NCBI GenBank assembly: GCA_937951615.1
Contig: CALFBH010000007.1
Span: 62,001-126,000 of the forward strand
Length of the DNA stretch: 64,000 nt
From: an uncultured Saprospiraceae bacterium
GTDB taxonomy: Bacteria; Bacteroidota; Bacteroidia; Chitinophagales; Saprospiraceae
Direction: 5' to 3'
Made by a program: the position numbers and the translations under genes. This document shows, in pieces, positions 33,226 through 44,034 of the stretch (its first letter is position 1; every line of letters starts with the position of its first letter). The notes under the pieces are model-generated. The model saw only the letters and a list, made by a program, of their open reading frames with translations. It had not been told where the DNA came from and made no database searches.

Positions 33226-36200
33226 TTATTTTACCAAGGTGACATTGCCTTTTTTAAGGAACAGTTCATCAATACCTCGAAATTTAATTTCGGCATAATA
33301 GACATATACGCCTGGGTTAAGGGGCTTTCCTCTAAGCCTGCCATTCCAGCCAAAATTAGGATCATCCGAAGGGAAATCTTTAGCTTCCCAGAGTAACTCG
33401 CCCCATCTGTCGAATATCCTGAAGGTCTTGATATTTTCTACCCACAAATTTCCATAAATCATAAAGACATCATTAGTGCCATCGTAATTGGGACTAAAGG
33501 CATTGGGGATGTATATGTCAGGCTCTAAATCTACTTTGATTGTAATCTGGTCGGAAGCACTACAGCCATTATCATCCATTACGGTAAGTGTATAAGTAGT
33601 CGTTACATCAGGAGAAGCATAAGGATTATCTATCGTATCATCGCTTAAACCATAAGGTGGAAACCATTGATATTCCAGACCACTTAGGCTGACAATCGGG
33701 TTTAAAAGTACGCTGTCGCCAGGTAGAATAACTTCTTGTTCAGGCAAAGAAATGGTAACCTGCGGCGGATTAGAAATCGTATCTAAAAAAGTAAACGGGC
33801 AGCCTGCGGCATCCAGTCCGAACAGAATATAGGTACTATCGGGCAGCGGTTCATACAAGGGATAAGAACCGTTAAGCGGATAAAATTCATTAGGCAGATC
33901 GTTAGGATTCCAGCCCATCTGATAAGGTGCAGTACCGCCAGATATATCTGTGATGATAATCATTCCATCGTCATCGTTCCAGCAGGTGGGATGGATGCTT
34001 GTGGCTGTGGTAATAATTGGGTCAGGTTCTAAAATTTCTACAGCGCCTGATACTTCGCAGTCATTGGCATCTGTTATCACGTAGGCATAATTGCCTGCAC
34101 CTCCACTTATGCTCGTGCCAAAACCACCTGTACTCCAGGCGTAGGTGTAGGGAGATACGCCGCCGGATACATTGATTATTTCTGCAAATCCGTCATTGCC
34201 ACCGTTACAGCTTACCGGAGTTACATTAACATCATAATCAATAGGAAAGTCAGGTTGTTCTACCTGAATACTGCCCCACAGGTCACAGTTATTATTATCT
34301 GTAATGGTCACAAAATAAGTTCCAGCACTTAGTCCGCTAAGACTAGCTCCCGTATCACCATTACTCCATTCGATAGTGTAGCCCAATGTGCCACCGCTAA
34401 CAACTAGCGAAGCAGTACCGTCAGCACCATCGTGACAAGTTACACCAGTGCTTTCTAAAGAGCTAATCAGCAATTCGTCTGGTTCATTAACCGTAATGCT
34501 TCCAAATTCTGGGCAGCCATTGGCATCGGTAATGGTTACATTATATATGCCTGCGCCAATATTCATGGGGTCTTCTACATCGGGTAGATTGTCCCAGTTG
34601 AAAAAATATGGAGGCGTTCCGCCTGTAATGCCGAGGTCTATGTTTCCATTAAAATCCCCATTACAAAGCGGTTCGTTAGCTATAATTACAGGCGTACTCA
34701 AAGGAGGAGGCTGATTAATAATAGTAGAAATTGTTCCTGAACAACCATTGGCATCTGTCACGCTAACCAGATAAAGTCCAGCATCAAGACCGGAAATATC
34801 TTCTGTCGTCTGTCCATTACTCCACTCATAAGTGTAAGGAGTCGTCCCTCCTGTGACGGATAGTTCGATTGTGCCATTCATATTTCCAAAACAGACAATA
34901 TCGACGGAATCAATCATTAGCACTAATGGAAGTAATGGTTCTGTAATATTAGCCCCATCTGTAAGTGTACAGCCGTTAAAGTCGGTCACGGTTACTGTGT
35001 ATGTTCCTGCTGGCAAACCAGAGGGATTTTGACTCGTCATTCCATTGCTCCATAAATAATTATAAGGAAGCGTTCCGCCGTTTATCGTAAGGCTAATATT
35101 GCCATTTGTATCCCCATTGCAAAGTAGTGCCTCACCAACTGCATTAGTTGCCATTGCAGCAGGTTCTGTAATGGTCGCAGTGGCGGTGGCTGTACAGCCA
35201 TTATCATCTGTTACCGTTAGGTTGTAAATACCTAGGGGAAGTCCTGTGGGATTTTCTACATCGGGTGCATTGTCCCAATCATAGATATAAGGTGCTGTTC
35301 CTCCGCTTACTGTGGCTGACAGGCTTCCGTCAGTGTCTCCGCTACATAGGAGGTTGTCATCGCTAGCCATGACGCTTGGCGTTTCATTGATGGTAATCAG
35401 TTGTGTTATCAAATCAGCACAATCTCCATTTATCACACTAAGCGTTACCGTGTAAATTCCGGGTACATTATAGGTGTGGGTTGGGTTGGTATTAGTTGAG
35501 GTAAAGCTATCACCAAAATCCCATTGGTTGTCGTTATTATCAATTGAATTATTAGTAAACGTAATAGTTGCTGGCACACAATAAACTTGATTGGGAAAAG
35601 TAAAATCTGCGACTGGATTTGCTATAATAAATACATCATCAGAGAATGTATTTACACAGCCATTGTCATCAGTCACAGTAAGGCTCGCCACATAATTGTC
35701 AGCATTATTATAGGGATGACTGGGATTGGGTAGCTGCGAAAAATTGCCATCGCCAAAATCCCATTGATAATTCACAATATTGGATGCTGACGTTGATGTG
35801 AATGAAACGTCTACGTCTTCACATTCAAAATTATCTGTAAAGCTGAACGTAATATCTGGTAACTCTAATATTTCAATATCATAAGCAGCGGAATTTTCAC
35901 AGCCATTCATATCTATTCCCGTAAGGGTAACTGTATATGTTCCAGCAGTGGTGTAGTTATGTGTAGGATCTGTATCTGGTGAAGGGATACTTCCGTCGCC
36001 AAAATCCCAGATAAAACTGCTAAAATTGCCAAGCGGAGCATCATTATTGAATTGTACTTGGGTATCTACGCAGCCTGTCAATATAGGTATAAAATCTACC
36101 TGCGGCAATGGATTGACTGTGATGCTTTGTGTGATGGTATTTGAACCACATTCATAAGTTACCGTAAGGCTAACGTCATAAGTGCCACTACTTTGATAGG

Positions 36201-39200
36201 TATTGCTCGGGTTTTGGTCGGATGATATATTGCTATCGCCAAAATCCCAGGCAAAAGTAGCATCAGGCGGAGCGAAAGAAGTGAATTGAAAGCTTTCACT
36301 TTCGCAGCCTGTCTGAGGTGCAATGGTAAAGTCAGCATTAACGACTGATGGTGATATAGTAATGGTCTCATTATAAGTACTTGTGCTACAGGCGTTGGTG
36401 ACAGTTAATGCTACTTCATAAGTTACTGTATTGGGAGCGCCTTGAAATGAATACATCAGGTCTTCATCCGTGGAAACGGAAACATTGTCTATCGTCCAGT
36501 TATAAGTGGTTGGGTTGCCGTAGCCTTCAAAGTTGAATGTACTGATTTCGTCTCCGCATAGTGGACCGTTATAACTAAAAATTGCTACGGGTAGGGCTTC
36601 TACATCAATAGTTTCTACATCGCTATCTGTACCGCAGACATTGGAAAGTGTCAGAATAATATTATAGGTTTCATCATTCAAAACAGCGTCAAATGTTTCG
36701 TTTGGTGGCGTATCAGTATTATCCATTGTTCCATTATCATAATCCCATTCGTAAGTCAGATTTGTACCCTCACTATTATTCATCAAGCTGACAGTAACAG
36801 GCGCACAACCAGATAAAGGATCAGCCACAAAATCAGCAACAGGTGGGTCATTGATAAAAATCGGATAGGTTGAAGAATTGGAGCAGAGGTTGGTGCCATC
36901 AGCGGCAGTCAGGGTAATTTCATAAGCCCCTGAAGCGAGGTATTCATGGTCGGAAAAATTATTATTATAAGTCGTTCCGTCGCCCATTTCCCAGATATAG
37001 TTCTGGGCATCGGTAGAATAGTTCAATACATCAATATCCGCACCCACACAAGGTATGCCCTCTACATCAAAATCCGCTACTGGATTTACAATGACATCAA
37101 TATCAACAGTATTGCTACATGCCAGTCCATTGGGATCATAGGTGTAGGTCAAGGTAAAAGTCGTATTTGTCGTAACATCAGGGGCGACAAACATTCCATC
37201 TGGTATTACTATGCCATTAGCATCTGACCATTCTCCATTCGCAGGGTCTAAAGCTGGCATAAGTACAGGCAATAAGGTCAGATAAGTATTCAGGTCTGTG
37301 GTAGCCAAAGCACAGACATCATCAACTGGAGCAAAACTCACACCTACTACGGTTATCATTATTGTATCAAAAGTAGCACAAGTCCCTGTTCCAAATTGAT
37401 AAATTAAATCATATTCATCTGGGATGTTGCTTGTAAATACTTCATTGACATCCACATTATTACTTAGCCATGAACCTCCAGACGGCGTTCCGGTTAATTG
37501 GACAGATTCGCCTACACAAATTATATCATCCTGCATGGCTACTGCCTGTATAGCTTCTTCTACGATAACGCTTATCGTGTCGGCATGTACACAGCCACCC
37601 AGCGTGGTGACGGTATAAATATAGATGCTGTCTCCTACAACATTAATTGGAATGTTGGTCACCATACCGCCGCTCTGACCTGTCCATACGCCGCCAGGTG
37701 GGGTGGCATTGGGTAAAGGTTGAGGCGTACTGTTTACACAATAAAAAAGCAAATCCGGCCCACTGATGACTGCAGTTGGAATGGCGTCTATGCTTATCAT
37801 CATGTCGTCCGAACTTATACATTGAGCACCTTGACTATCGCTGTAAGTATAGCTTACCGTAACTGTCGTGGTGCCAGGCAGGACAGAATTAGGGTCAAAT
37901 AAACCAGTATCTGGGTCTATCGTTCCATCGTCAACTGACCAGATTCCGCCAGAAGGTGTTCCTATACCTACGATAAAAGATGGGGTGTCTTCGCAAATTA
38001 TGGTATCGGCGGGAGCGGTGACTTGTAGCCCGACCACTTCCACAAATATTGTATCCGTATCTTCTGTACAGGAATTGGTAGCAGTCATGACGACCACATA
38101 ATTGCCAGGCGCATTGAAAGTTACGTCTAAATCTTCGCTGTTTTCATTGCTGGGTGGGTTGAAATCCCAGCCTGCGGGCGTTATTTCCCACTCATAGCCA
38201 GTGGTATTGAAGGAGGATATATTGTCTATAATCAAAGTGTCTCCTGGACATAGTAGCGTGTCGCTTGTTGTTAGGTTTGCGGTAGGTGGAGCTGTGATTG
38301 GGATTACTACTGAGGTTGTAGCAGATTCCCCACACGCTTCAGCAACAACTGTAACCGTATAATCTCCTGCGGCATTAAAAATTAGAGGGTCATCCATATC
38401 ACCTGACCAACCAGGAATTGGTGGATCAATACTCCAACTAATGTCTGTAGGTGGAATTAATACATCTATGCATTCTGCCTCTGTAACAACTAATGAAGTC
38501 GAAGTACTAGCAAATGAAATAGGTTCTCCTACACATGCCCCTCCAGAAGGAGTAACTGCTATACCAGCCTCAGCACCACCACTTACAGTAATTGGGCCAG
38601 CTCCTGCAATAGCAGTTTTGCAAGGGTTTATAGAACTTACAGCTATATAAAAGGAGTTTTGAAGATTTGAGCCACCTACAGGTGCTATTGAATCACAAGA
38701 AGGTATAAAAAATTGATAATTAAAACTATCAGGGGGAGGATGTGAAAATGTAGCTATAAGCCCTGTATTGCTGGTAACTTGATAAATAGTACCTGCTGGA
38801 TTACCTTCTACTCCGCTTATACTACCAGTTAATATATCAGAAACACATACACCACCTTGTGTGCCACCAGCATTAATACCTATATTCGGAGTACCGTCAC
38901 TCCCATTGAAGAATGGATATGTGAGCGTAGATAAAGGGCAAGAAAAGGGACCTTCTACTGTGTATGTTATATAGAAAAAGCCTTGTTCTGTATATGTGTG
39001 TGTAATATCTACCCATCCTGGTGTTAATGAGTTAGAAGTTCCATCTCCCCAATTTATAGTTTCAGATGTGTTTTGTGCTGATGTAGATGAGCCATTTGAA
39101 ATAGTAAAAGTAATTGTATCAGTACCTAAACAAAGTTGGAAGTCATCTTCGCTTAGGAGAGTCGCATCTGGCGAATCTAGCACTATGACCGTCTCAATCT

Positions 39201-39705
39201 GTGGACAAAGAACATCTGCTTCTGTTAGTGTTACTGTGTAACTTTCCATTGCTGCAGTAGAAGGGAAGGCATGAGGTACTATGGGACCGTTCACAGTAGG
39301 CGAACCATCTCCAAAGTCCCACTCGTATAAGACGTCGGACATAGGATTGTTTACTGTAAATGTCACAGTATCTTGACCACAGAGTGGATTGGGTTCGGAA
39401 ATAGTAAAAAAAGAAGTAGGTGGAGTCGGAATATTTACTGTCAAAGGATTACATCCGCTGCCGATAGCTGTTACAATATACGAACCTGTTGATGAATAGT
39501 TGTATGTAATTGTTTCTGTACCAAGTTGAGGAGTAGTGCCATCTCCAAAATCCCAGGTATAGATTCCGGAAGAATTTACTAAAAATTGCATGTTTGATGG
39601 AGTACAGTTGGCAACAGGTTCCGCTATAAGACACTGTGCATGAACTCTCAATACAATAGAGAAGAAGAATGTAGTAGCTAATGAAAAGTAAAGTGTTTTT
39701 TTCAT
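33226..39705 (-). CDS. giant PKD/SprB-repeat adhesin with T9SS type B (gliding-type) C-terminus
   Basis: The 2159-residue protein has a signal peptide (cleavage after VHAQ, about 24). Residues about 30-1430 consist of PKD-like beta domains, several with the motif WDFGDG (for example YTWDFGDGT, FIWDFGDGS, YQWDFGDGN). Residues about 1445-1975 contain about seven SprB-type repeats of the form CxGDxxGxxxxxxxGGTxPYxYxWSNG. The C-terminus (from PNAFSPNYDGTND at about 2068) is the gliding-motility-associated sorting domain used by type B T9SS cargo. The protein should be displayed on the surface as an adhesin or gliding-related fibre. A promoter with perfect TATATTTG (minus strand) lies at 39827-39855. 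The many similar repeats make recombination-driven length change likely. Confidence 0.88.
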   Translation of the reverse strand: MKKTLYFSLATTFFFSIVLRVHAQCLIAEPVANCTPSNMQFLVNSSGIYTWDFGDGTTPQLGTETITYNYSSTGSYIVTAIGSGCNPLTVNIPTPPTSFFTISEPNPLCGQDTVTFTVNNPMSDVLYEWDFGDGSPTVNGPIVPHAFPSTAAMESYTVTLTEADVLCPQIETVIVLDSPDATLLSEDDFQLCLGTDTITFTISNGSSTSAQNTSETINWGDGTSNSLTPGWVDITHTYTEQGFFYITYTVEGPFSCPLSTLTYPFFNGSDGTPNIGINAGGTQGGVCVSDILTGSISGVEGNPAGTIYQVTSNTGLIATFSHPPPDSFNYQFFIPSCDSIAPVGGSNLQNSFYIAVSSINPCKTAIAGAGPITVSGGAEAGIAVTPSGGACVGEPISFASTSTSLVVTEAECIDVLIPPTDISWSIDPPIPGWSGDMDDPLIFNAAGDYTVTVVAEACGESATTSVVIPITAPPTANLTTSDTLLCPGDTLIIDNISSFNTTGYEWEITPAGWDFNPPSNENSEDLDVTFNAPGNYVVVMTATNSCTEDTDTIFVEVVGLQVTAPADTIICEDTPSFIVGIGTPSGGIWSVDDGTIDPDTGLFDPNSVLPGTTTVTVSYTYSDSQGAQCISSDDMMISIDAIPTAVISGPDLLFYCVNSTPQPLPNATPPGGVWTGQSGGMVTNIPINVVGDSIYIYTVTTLGGCVHADTISVIVEEAIQAVAMQDDIICVGESVQLTGTPSGGSWLSNNVDVNEVFTSNIPDEYDLIYQFGTGTCATFDTIMITVVGVSFAPVDDVCALATTDLNTYLTLLPVLMPALDPANGEWSDANGIVIPDGMFVAPDVTTNTTFTLTYTYDPNGLACSNTVDIDVIVNPVADFDVEGIPCVGADIDVLNYSTDAQNYIWEMGDGTTYNNNFSDHEYLASGAYEITLTAADGTNLCSNSSTYPIFINDPPVADFVADPLSGCAPVTVSLMNNSEGTNLTYEWDYDNGTMDNTDTPPNETFDAVLNDETYNIILTLSNVCGTDSDVETIDVEALPVAIFSYNGPLCGDEISTFNFEGYGNPTTYNWTIDNVSVSTDEDLMYSFQGAPNTVTYEVALTVTNACSTSTYNETITISPSVVNADFTIAPQTGCESESFQFTSFAPPDATFAWDFGDSNISSDQNPSNTYQSSGTYDVSLTVTYECGSNTITQSITVNPLPQVDFIPILTGCVDTQVQFNNDAPLGNFSSFIWDFGDGSIPSPDTDPTHNYTTAGTYTVTLTGIDMNGCENSAAYDIEILELPDITFSFTDNFECEDVDVSFTSTSASNIVNYQWDFGDGNFSQLPNPSHPYNNADNYVASLTVTDDNGCVNTFSDDVFIIANPVADFTFPNQVYCVPATITFTNNSIDNNDNQWDFGDSFTSTNTNPTHTYNVPGIYTVTLSVINGDCADLITQLITINETPSVMASDDNLLCSGDTDGSLSATVSGGTAPYIYDWDNAPDVENPTGLPLGIYNLTVTDDNGCTATATATITEPAAMATNAVGEALLCNGDTNGNISLTINGGTLPYNYLWSNGMTSQNPSGLPAGTYTVTVTDFNGCTLTDGANITEPLLPLVLMIDSVDIVCFGNMNGTIELSVTGGTTPYTYEWSNGQTTEDISGLDAGLYLVSVTDANGCSGTISTIINQPPPLSTPVIIANEPLCNGDFNGNIDLGITGGTPPYFFNWDNLPDVEDPMNIGAGIYNVTITDANGCPEFGSITVNEPDELLISSLESTGVTCHDGADGTASLVVSGGTLGYTIEWSNGDTGASLSGLSAGTYFVTITDNNNCDLWGSIQVEQPDFPIDYDVNVTPVSCNGGNDGFAEIINVSGGVSPYTYAWSTGGFGTSISGGAGNYAYVITDANDCEVSGAVEILEPDPIITTATSIHPTCWNDDDGMIIITDISGGTAPYQMGWNPNDLPNEFYPLNGSYPLYEPLPDSTYILFGLDAAGCPFTFLDTISNPPQVTISLPEQEVILPGDSVLLNPIVSLSGLEYQWFPPYGLSDDTIDNPYASPDVTTTYTLTVMDDNGCSASDQITIKVDLEPDIYIPNAFSPNYDGTNDVFMIYGNLWVENIKTFRIFDRWGELLWEAKDFPSDDPNFGWNGRLRGKPLNPGVYVYYAEIKFRGIDELFLKKGNVTLVK

Positions 39706-39826
39706 GGTCTGGGCAATAAGAATTGAAGAAAAATAATCTAACTTGGTAAGACCTGTTACTAAAAGGGATACTCAAGAAGATTATATTTAAGGCTAAAATA
39801 CAACGAAGTAAGTTAAATATAAAATA

Positions 39827-39855
39827 CAAATATAGGAAATTATTTTGGGGCTAAA
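39827..39855 (-). promoter_or_regulatory. putative promoter of the PKD/SprB adhesin
   Basis: On the minus strand TTTA (39852-39855) and TATATTTG (39827-39834) are 17 bases apart. The second box matches the TAnnTTTG consensus exactly. Transcription would start near 39820, giving a leader of about 115 nt. The rest of the gap 39706-40039 shows no other feature. Confidence 0.5.
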
Positions 39856-40039
39856 ACTATTTTGGGCTAATAATCATTCGTTTATAAATAAATATAAAAC
39901 AAATAACAGCTTAAAGTGTATGTTAAAATGAAGATATTATTCAACCCACTCATCAGTAATGACAATATTTTAATAATATTACCCTACTGGAGTACAGTAT
40001 TTTTTTTGAATTTGGTGCTTGTAGGTTTTGGAATTTTCC

Positions 40040-40855
40040 CTAGTACTGCTCCTTCTCACTAGGAAAATCCCGACTTTTCACATCTTTAGTATAACTTTCT
40101 ACTGCTCCCTTTATATCATCAAATAATTCCAGATAGCGGCGCAGAAAACGCGGATGAAAGTCTTTAGTAATGCCTAGCATGTCATGTGTCACAAGCACCT
40201 GCCCGTCTGTGTGTTGCCCACCACCGATTCCGATAGTCGGAATCGTTAGGGCTTCCGAGACTTTCTTACCCAGCTCAGCAGGTATTTTTTCAAGTACAAT
40301 GGCAAAACAACCAATTTCTTCGAGCAACTTTGCGTCCTGAATCAACTTTTCAGCTTCCATTTCTTCTTTTGCCCGAACGGTATAAGTACCAAATTTGTAG
40401 ATAGATTGTGGCGTGAGTCCAAGATGCCCCATCACAGGTACACCAGCAGTCAAGACACGCTCTATGCTTTCGCGAATTTCTTCTCCACCTTCCATTTTTA
40501 CCGCATGTGCGCCAGCTTCTTTCATAATTCGAACAGTAGAGCTTAATGCCTTGCGAGAACTGCCCTGATAATGGCCAAAAGGCAAATCCACAACAACCAA
40601 TGCCCGCTCAACCGCCCGCACAACAGAAGCAGCATGATAAATCATCTGATCTAGCGTAATGGGCAAAGTGGTTTCATGTCCTGCCATTACATTGGAAGCA
40701 GAATCACCGACCAATAACACGTCTATACCACCGGCATCCAGTATTTTTGCCATGGAATAATCGTAAGCTGTAAGCATAGCAATACGTTCTCCTCTTGCCT
40801 TCATCGCCTGTAGCGCGTGGGTGGTTATCTTCTTGAATTCTTTGTGTACCGACAT
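40040..40855 (-). CDS. panB: 3-methyl-2-oxobutanoate hydroxymethyltransferase
   Basis: This enzyme makes ketopantoate for coenzyme A synthesis. The 271-residue sequence has [19 protein letters not shown] (about 23-41), [19 protein letters not shown] (about 48-66, metal-binding Asp), AVKMEGGEE (about 116) and the catalytic Glu region [13 protein letters not shown] (about 182-194), then [23 protein letters not shown]. All are typical of PanB, and the length is normal. It is a single gene preceded by a word-type repeat. No other pan gene is in the window. Confidence 0.95.
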   Translation of the reverse strand: MSVHKEFKKITTHALQAMKARGERIAMLTAYDYSMAKILDAGGIDVLLVGDSASNVMAGHETTLPITLDQMIYHAASVVRAVERALVVVDLPFGHYQGSSRKALSSTVRIMKEAGAHAVKMEGGEEIRESIERVLTAGVPVMGHLGLTPQSIYKFGTYTVRAKEEMEAEKLIQDAKLLEEIGCFAIVLEKIPAELGKKVSEALTIPTIGIGGGQHTDGQVLVTHDMLGITKDFHPRFLRRYLELFDDIKGAVESYTKDVKSRDFPSEKEQY

Positions 40856-40925
40856 TATTTTAGACTGGTTGAATGACCTTTAATTTATTTGTCGGCTGCA
40901 AGATAAGTTTTTTGGGACTAAAAAA

Positions 40926-41010
40926 ATGAATGAATGATGGAATGAGTGAATGATAGAATAATAAAAACCATCCACTCATCCACTCATTCATCAATTTACT
41001 CATTCACCTT
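40926..41010. repeat. GAATGAATGA/CATTCACTC word palindrome
   Basis: Left arm GAATGAATGATGGAATGAGTG-type copies and right arm CATCCACTCATCCACTCATTC-type copies flank a short AT core (AATAATAAAAACC). Together they form an imperfect palindrome downstream of the S9 peptidase, overlapping its stop. It may act as a terminator for that gene. Confidence 0.6.
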
Positions 41011-42895
41011 TCAGGTATTTGTCGAGAAACGTAACAACTGCCCCGTAACCTTCAATCTCATTTTCCTTCTTTCTAAAACCATGTCCTTCATCATCAAAAA
41101 TCACATATTCTACAGGAACATTATTTTTCTTCACGGCTTCCACAATTTCGTCTGATTCTACTTGCAACACACGTGGATCATTTGCACCCTGCAAAACCAT
41201 CAAAGGTTTTTTGACTTTATCAGCGTGAAAAAGTGGAGAGATTTCATACAAACGAACAGAATCGGCAGTATTTGGATCACCCAATTCTTTGTATAAAGAT
41301 GCTCTAAAAGACTCCCAATATGGCGGGATAGATTTAAGGGTACGCAACCAGTTGGTCACCCCAAAAATATTGACACCAACTTCAAATTCATCCGGCGTGA
41401 ACGTGAGCGCAGCCATCGTCATATAACCCCCATAAGAACCACCAATGATACCAATTTTGTCTTGGTCAACATAGTCCAGTGTTTGCAAATACTTTTTACC
41501 ATACACGCAGTCTTTCAAATCTTTGTCACCGTGATTCAGGTCATCCATTTTATAAAAAGTCTTACCATAACCACTACTACCGCGATTATTCACCGCCAAG
41601 ACCGCATAGCCATGATTCACCATGTACTGAATCAATGAAAAATAACCAACGCGCGACTGTCCACCAGGACCACCATGCACCCATACCAGCGCAGGCACTT
41701 TATTGTCGGCAGAAGCCGTCAATGGTTTATAATAAATTGCCGGAATATCCAGCCCGTCAAAAGACTTATAGCGCACCACTTCTGCATTGACTAAATCCTC
41801 AGGATTGATGTCAGGATTGAGCGTATTGGTCAGTTGCTTGACCTCATTGGTTTCAAAATTGTATAGATATAGATTGCTAGGCGCCTTAGAAGAACCTACA
41901 GACAAGCGGGCTAGTTTTTCACTATCAGAAATTGAAATAGAAGTAATATTGCCTTCTACATTAGGAAAATCTACAACTTTTCCTGTTTTGTTATTGCTGA
42001 TTCTCAAGGCTGTTTTGCCATCTTCATTAATACCCGTTACACGGTAAGTTTCTTTTTCTGACAAATAGCTATACCATACATCCCATTCCGGTTCAAATAT
42101 AGTTTCTGTTTTGCCGGAAGCAATGTCGTATTTAACCAGATAAGTAAATTCTTTGCCTGCATTAGTGGTATAAAAAAATGATTTATTGTCTCTGCTAAAA
42201 CCAGCTGCTCCATATTCGCCAGGTTCTTTGGCGTCGGAAATTTCAGTACGTTTTTTTGTGTCGCGATTATACAAGTATAGCTTATTAGAACTCGTGGTGA
42301 CACTTTCATTCAGCGCAATGATTTTTTCATCATAAGAAATGTCAGAGAAATTGATGCCATCCTCATTTTTGTACATCATATCTCCTTTCCATTCGCCGAC
42401 CTTCATTTTATACACATCGAAGAATTTCGAGTCGCGTTTATTGGAGCCATAATACATACTTTTCTTGTCCTCACTCCAGCCATAAAAACTAGCTTTTTCT
42501 TCTTCGCCAGGCGTCAAATCTTGTACCGTACCATCTGCTTTACGCAAATAAACATGAGAGATTTCATTACCGCCTTTATCGGCAGAATAAAGAACTTCGT
42601 CTGTACCAGGAACATAATCCACTGCAAAAAAGGACTCTTTTTCAGAATTGGTAATGGCTTTCTGCTCACCAGTTTTCAAGTCAATTTCATGGACATTATA
42701 AATGCCCGATTCATTGCTACTGATGAGTAATTTGCTTTCATCATTAGAAAAAGCACCACCACCAACTTGCTTATTTTTGTAAAATTGCTCAATGGTGTAC
42801 TGCTTAATTTCTTTCGGAGTAGTTGTAGGTGTTTTGCAAGCGTATGCAAAAAATAAGGCGCAAATAGCCAATGCGCTAAATAGTGTTGTTTTCAT
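41000..42895 (-). CDS. S9-family (prolyl oligopeptidase-type) lipoprotein peptidase
   Basis: A 631-residue lipoprotein (MKTTLFSALAICALFFAYAC, Cys20). A seven-bladed propeller covers about 40-370. The C-terminal alpha/beta-hydrolase domain has the Ser nucleophile in GIIGGSYGGYM (about 485-495), the Asp in GANDPRVLQVESDE (about 568-580) and the His in DDEGHGFRKKEN (about 603-614). A HGGPG oxyanion motif is at about 405. All three catalytic residues are present. It should cleave peptides in the envelope, probably dipeptides or tripeptides from the N-terminus. It is on the same strand as panB but likely has its own promoter. Confidence 0.93.
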   Translation of the reverse strand: MKTTLFSALAICALFFAYACKTPTTTPKEIKQYTIEQFYKNKQVGGGAFSNDESKLLISSNESGIYNVHEIDLKTGEQKAITNSEKESFFAVDYVPGTDEVLYSADKGGNEISHVYLRKADGTVQDLTPGEEEKASFYGWSEDKKSMYYGSNKRDSKFFDVYKMKVGEWKGDMMYKNEDGINFSDISYDEKIIALNESVTTSSNKLYLYNRDTKKRTEISDAKEPGEYGAAGFSRDNKSFFYTTNAGKEFTYLVKYDIASGKTETIFEPEWDVWYSYLSEKETYRVTGINEDGKTALRISNNKTGKVVDFPNVEGNITSISISDSEKLARLSVGSSKAPSNLYLYNFETNEVKQLTNTLNPDINPEDLVNAEVVRYKSFDGLDIPAIYYKPLTASADNKVPALVWVHGGPGGQSRVGYFSLIQYMVNHGYAVLAVNNRGSSGYGKTFYKMDDLNHGDKDLKDCVYGKKYLQTLDYVDQDKIGIIGGSYGGYMTMAALTFTPDEFEVGVNIFGVTNWLRTLKSIPPYWESFRASLYKELGDPNTADSVRLYEISPLFHADKVKKPLMVLQGANDPRVLQVESDEIVEAVKKNNVPVEYVIFDDEGHGFRKKENEIEGYGAVVTFLDKYLKGE

Positions 42896-42996
42896 AGTTT
42901 TTCTTTTGAATAATAATAATTTACAAATAAAGTAAAACTATGAACTATAAGTGTAAAAAATACGATGAAAGGTTGGGTTTAAACGACATAAAGTAC

Positions 42997-43027
42997 GAGG
43001 GGCAAACTCTTGCGAGTTTGTCCCCTC
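42997..43027. repeat. GAGGGGCAAACTC hairpin
   Basis: GAGGGGCAAACTC (42997-43009) pairs with GAGTTTGTCCCCTC (43014-43027) with a single bulged base and a 4-base loop. It lies in the 274-bp gap 42896-43169, which holds no convincing gene. No T-run follows, so the role is unclear; it might be a remnant of a mobile element. Confidence 0.5.
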
Positions 43028-43169
43028 TTAACTATACAACAAGTGTTGTTTTTTTGGATGATATTCGTTTGATACGTAACGCGATTTCCCAGATCGCCAT
43101 GCTAACAGAGCCTTACATGCCGATAACCTCATTAATACATCTTTTCAAAATAAGTCCTTTCTGAGTATA

Positions 43170-43994
43170 TTAACACCAAGAACAAGCATTAAAGCAATGC
43201 GTACAAATACCGACTATGCTACCCCATGAAGTAGCACCTATTATACAACCAACGGTTAATAGAAGAGTTAGAGGTAGAGAAAGAAGTATACACCCAATAA
43301 GAAGAATTAAGAATGTTACTGCTCCCCATCCCCATATTTTCTTTTTTTTGTCCTTCATGCAGTCCCAACAAGCTCCCCTTTGCTCTCCAAAGATATATTC
43401 CTCGTCAATGTTATAAATTCCCAAAACTTTCACCACTAATGCTAGTGTATTAATGTCAAAATCATTCAATGAGCTATCATTCTTGAATTTACTTGAAAGT
43501 ACACTTAAATCTTCATTGAACTCTTGTTGCGTACGAGCTTCTATAAAACTATCAAGAATCTTTTCTAGGTGAAATAGCTGACTAGAGGTATAAAATCCAT
43601 ATCGATATAAGAAACTAATTAGATCCTTGTTAGTAGCATTGTCATTAGCAAGAATACTTTGATATTCAGATGTGTATTTTTGAAAATCCATTTCAGGCTT
43701 ACCTAAAGCTGCTAACGTTTCATTGACTTGATCGTTGTCGAATGTTTCTCCAGTATAATCTGCTATATTTTCAAAACTGAATGACGATTTAACTTCTTCG
43801 AAAATTTGATCAATTGTGCCATTAGTAAAAAGCTTGTTGAATGATTCAATAGTTTCATTTTGCTGCGTTGAAGCAGTTGGGCTTGTTACTTCTTCTTTCT
43901 GGCATGATGTAATTAAAAATACGGCAAACATAAGAATACTGACTGCTTTCCACATAAGTTTAAAATTTTTCATTTTTACTTTTAAAATTTTCAT
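43170..43994 (-). CDS. lipoprotein with hydrophobic Cys-rich C-terminus, 274 aa
   Basis: The protein starts MKILKVKMKNFKLMW and has a lipobox FLITSC (Cys31); codon 8 is an alternative start. The helical middle (40-200) has no recognised family. After a GEQRG junction at about 203-207 the tail has CWDC, a basic stretch (KDKKKK), two hydrophobic helices (FLILLIGCILLSLPLTLLL, then VGCIIGATSWGSIVGI) and ends CTHCFNACSWC. Seven to eight Cys residues in about 65 residues, together with Gly-rich hydrophobic helices, recall membrane-active peptides, but this is only a resemblance. Its leader and first seven codons duplicate those of the gene at 44203-45468. Confidence 0.68.
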   Translation of the reverse strand: MKILKVKMKNFKLMWKAVSILMFAVFLITSCQKEEVTSPTASTQQNETIESFNKLFTNGTIDQIFEEVKSSFSFENIADYTGETFDNDQVNETLAALGKPEMDFQKYTSEYQSILANDNATNKDLISFLYRYGFYTSSQLFHLEKILDSFIEARTQQEFNEDLSVLSSKFKNDSSLNDFDINTLALVVKVLGIYNIDEEYIFGEQRGACWDCMKDKKKKIWGWGAVTFLILLIGCILLSLPLTLLLTVGCIIGATSWGSIVGICTHCFNACSWC

Positions 43995-44034
43995 AATAAA
44001 TACTTTAAGTTTGTTTAATAAAAATTGTTAAAAA

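Noticed and set aside
34448..38650. Several plus-strand frames opposite the PKD adhesin
   Set aside because: They mirror the repeat codons of the adhesin and have no start context.
42940..43164. A 74-residue frame on the plus strand
   Set aside because: It lies in a gap with a hairpin and has no family resemblance, signal or ribosome site; it may be a remnant of a mobile element but there is no transposase motif.
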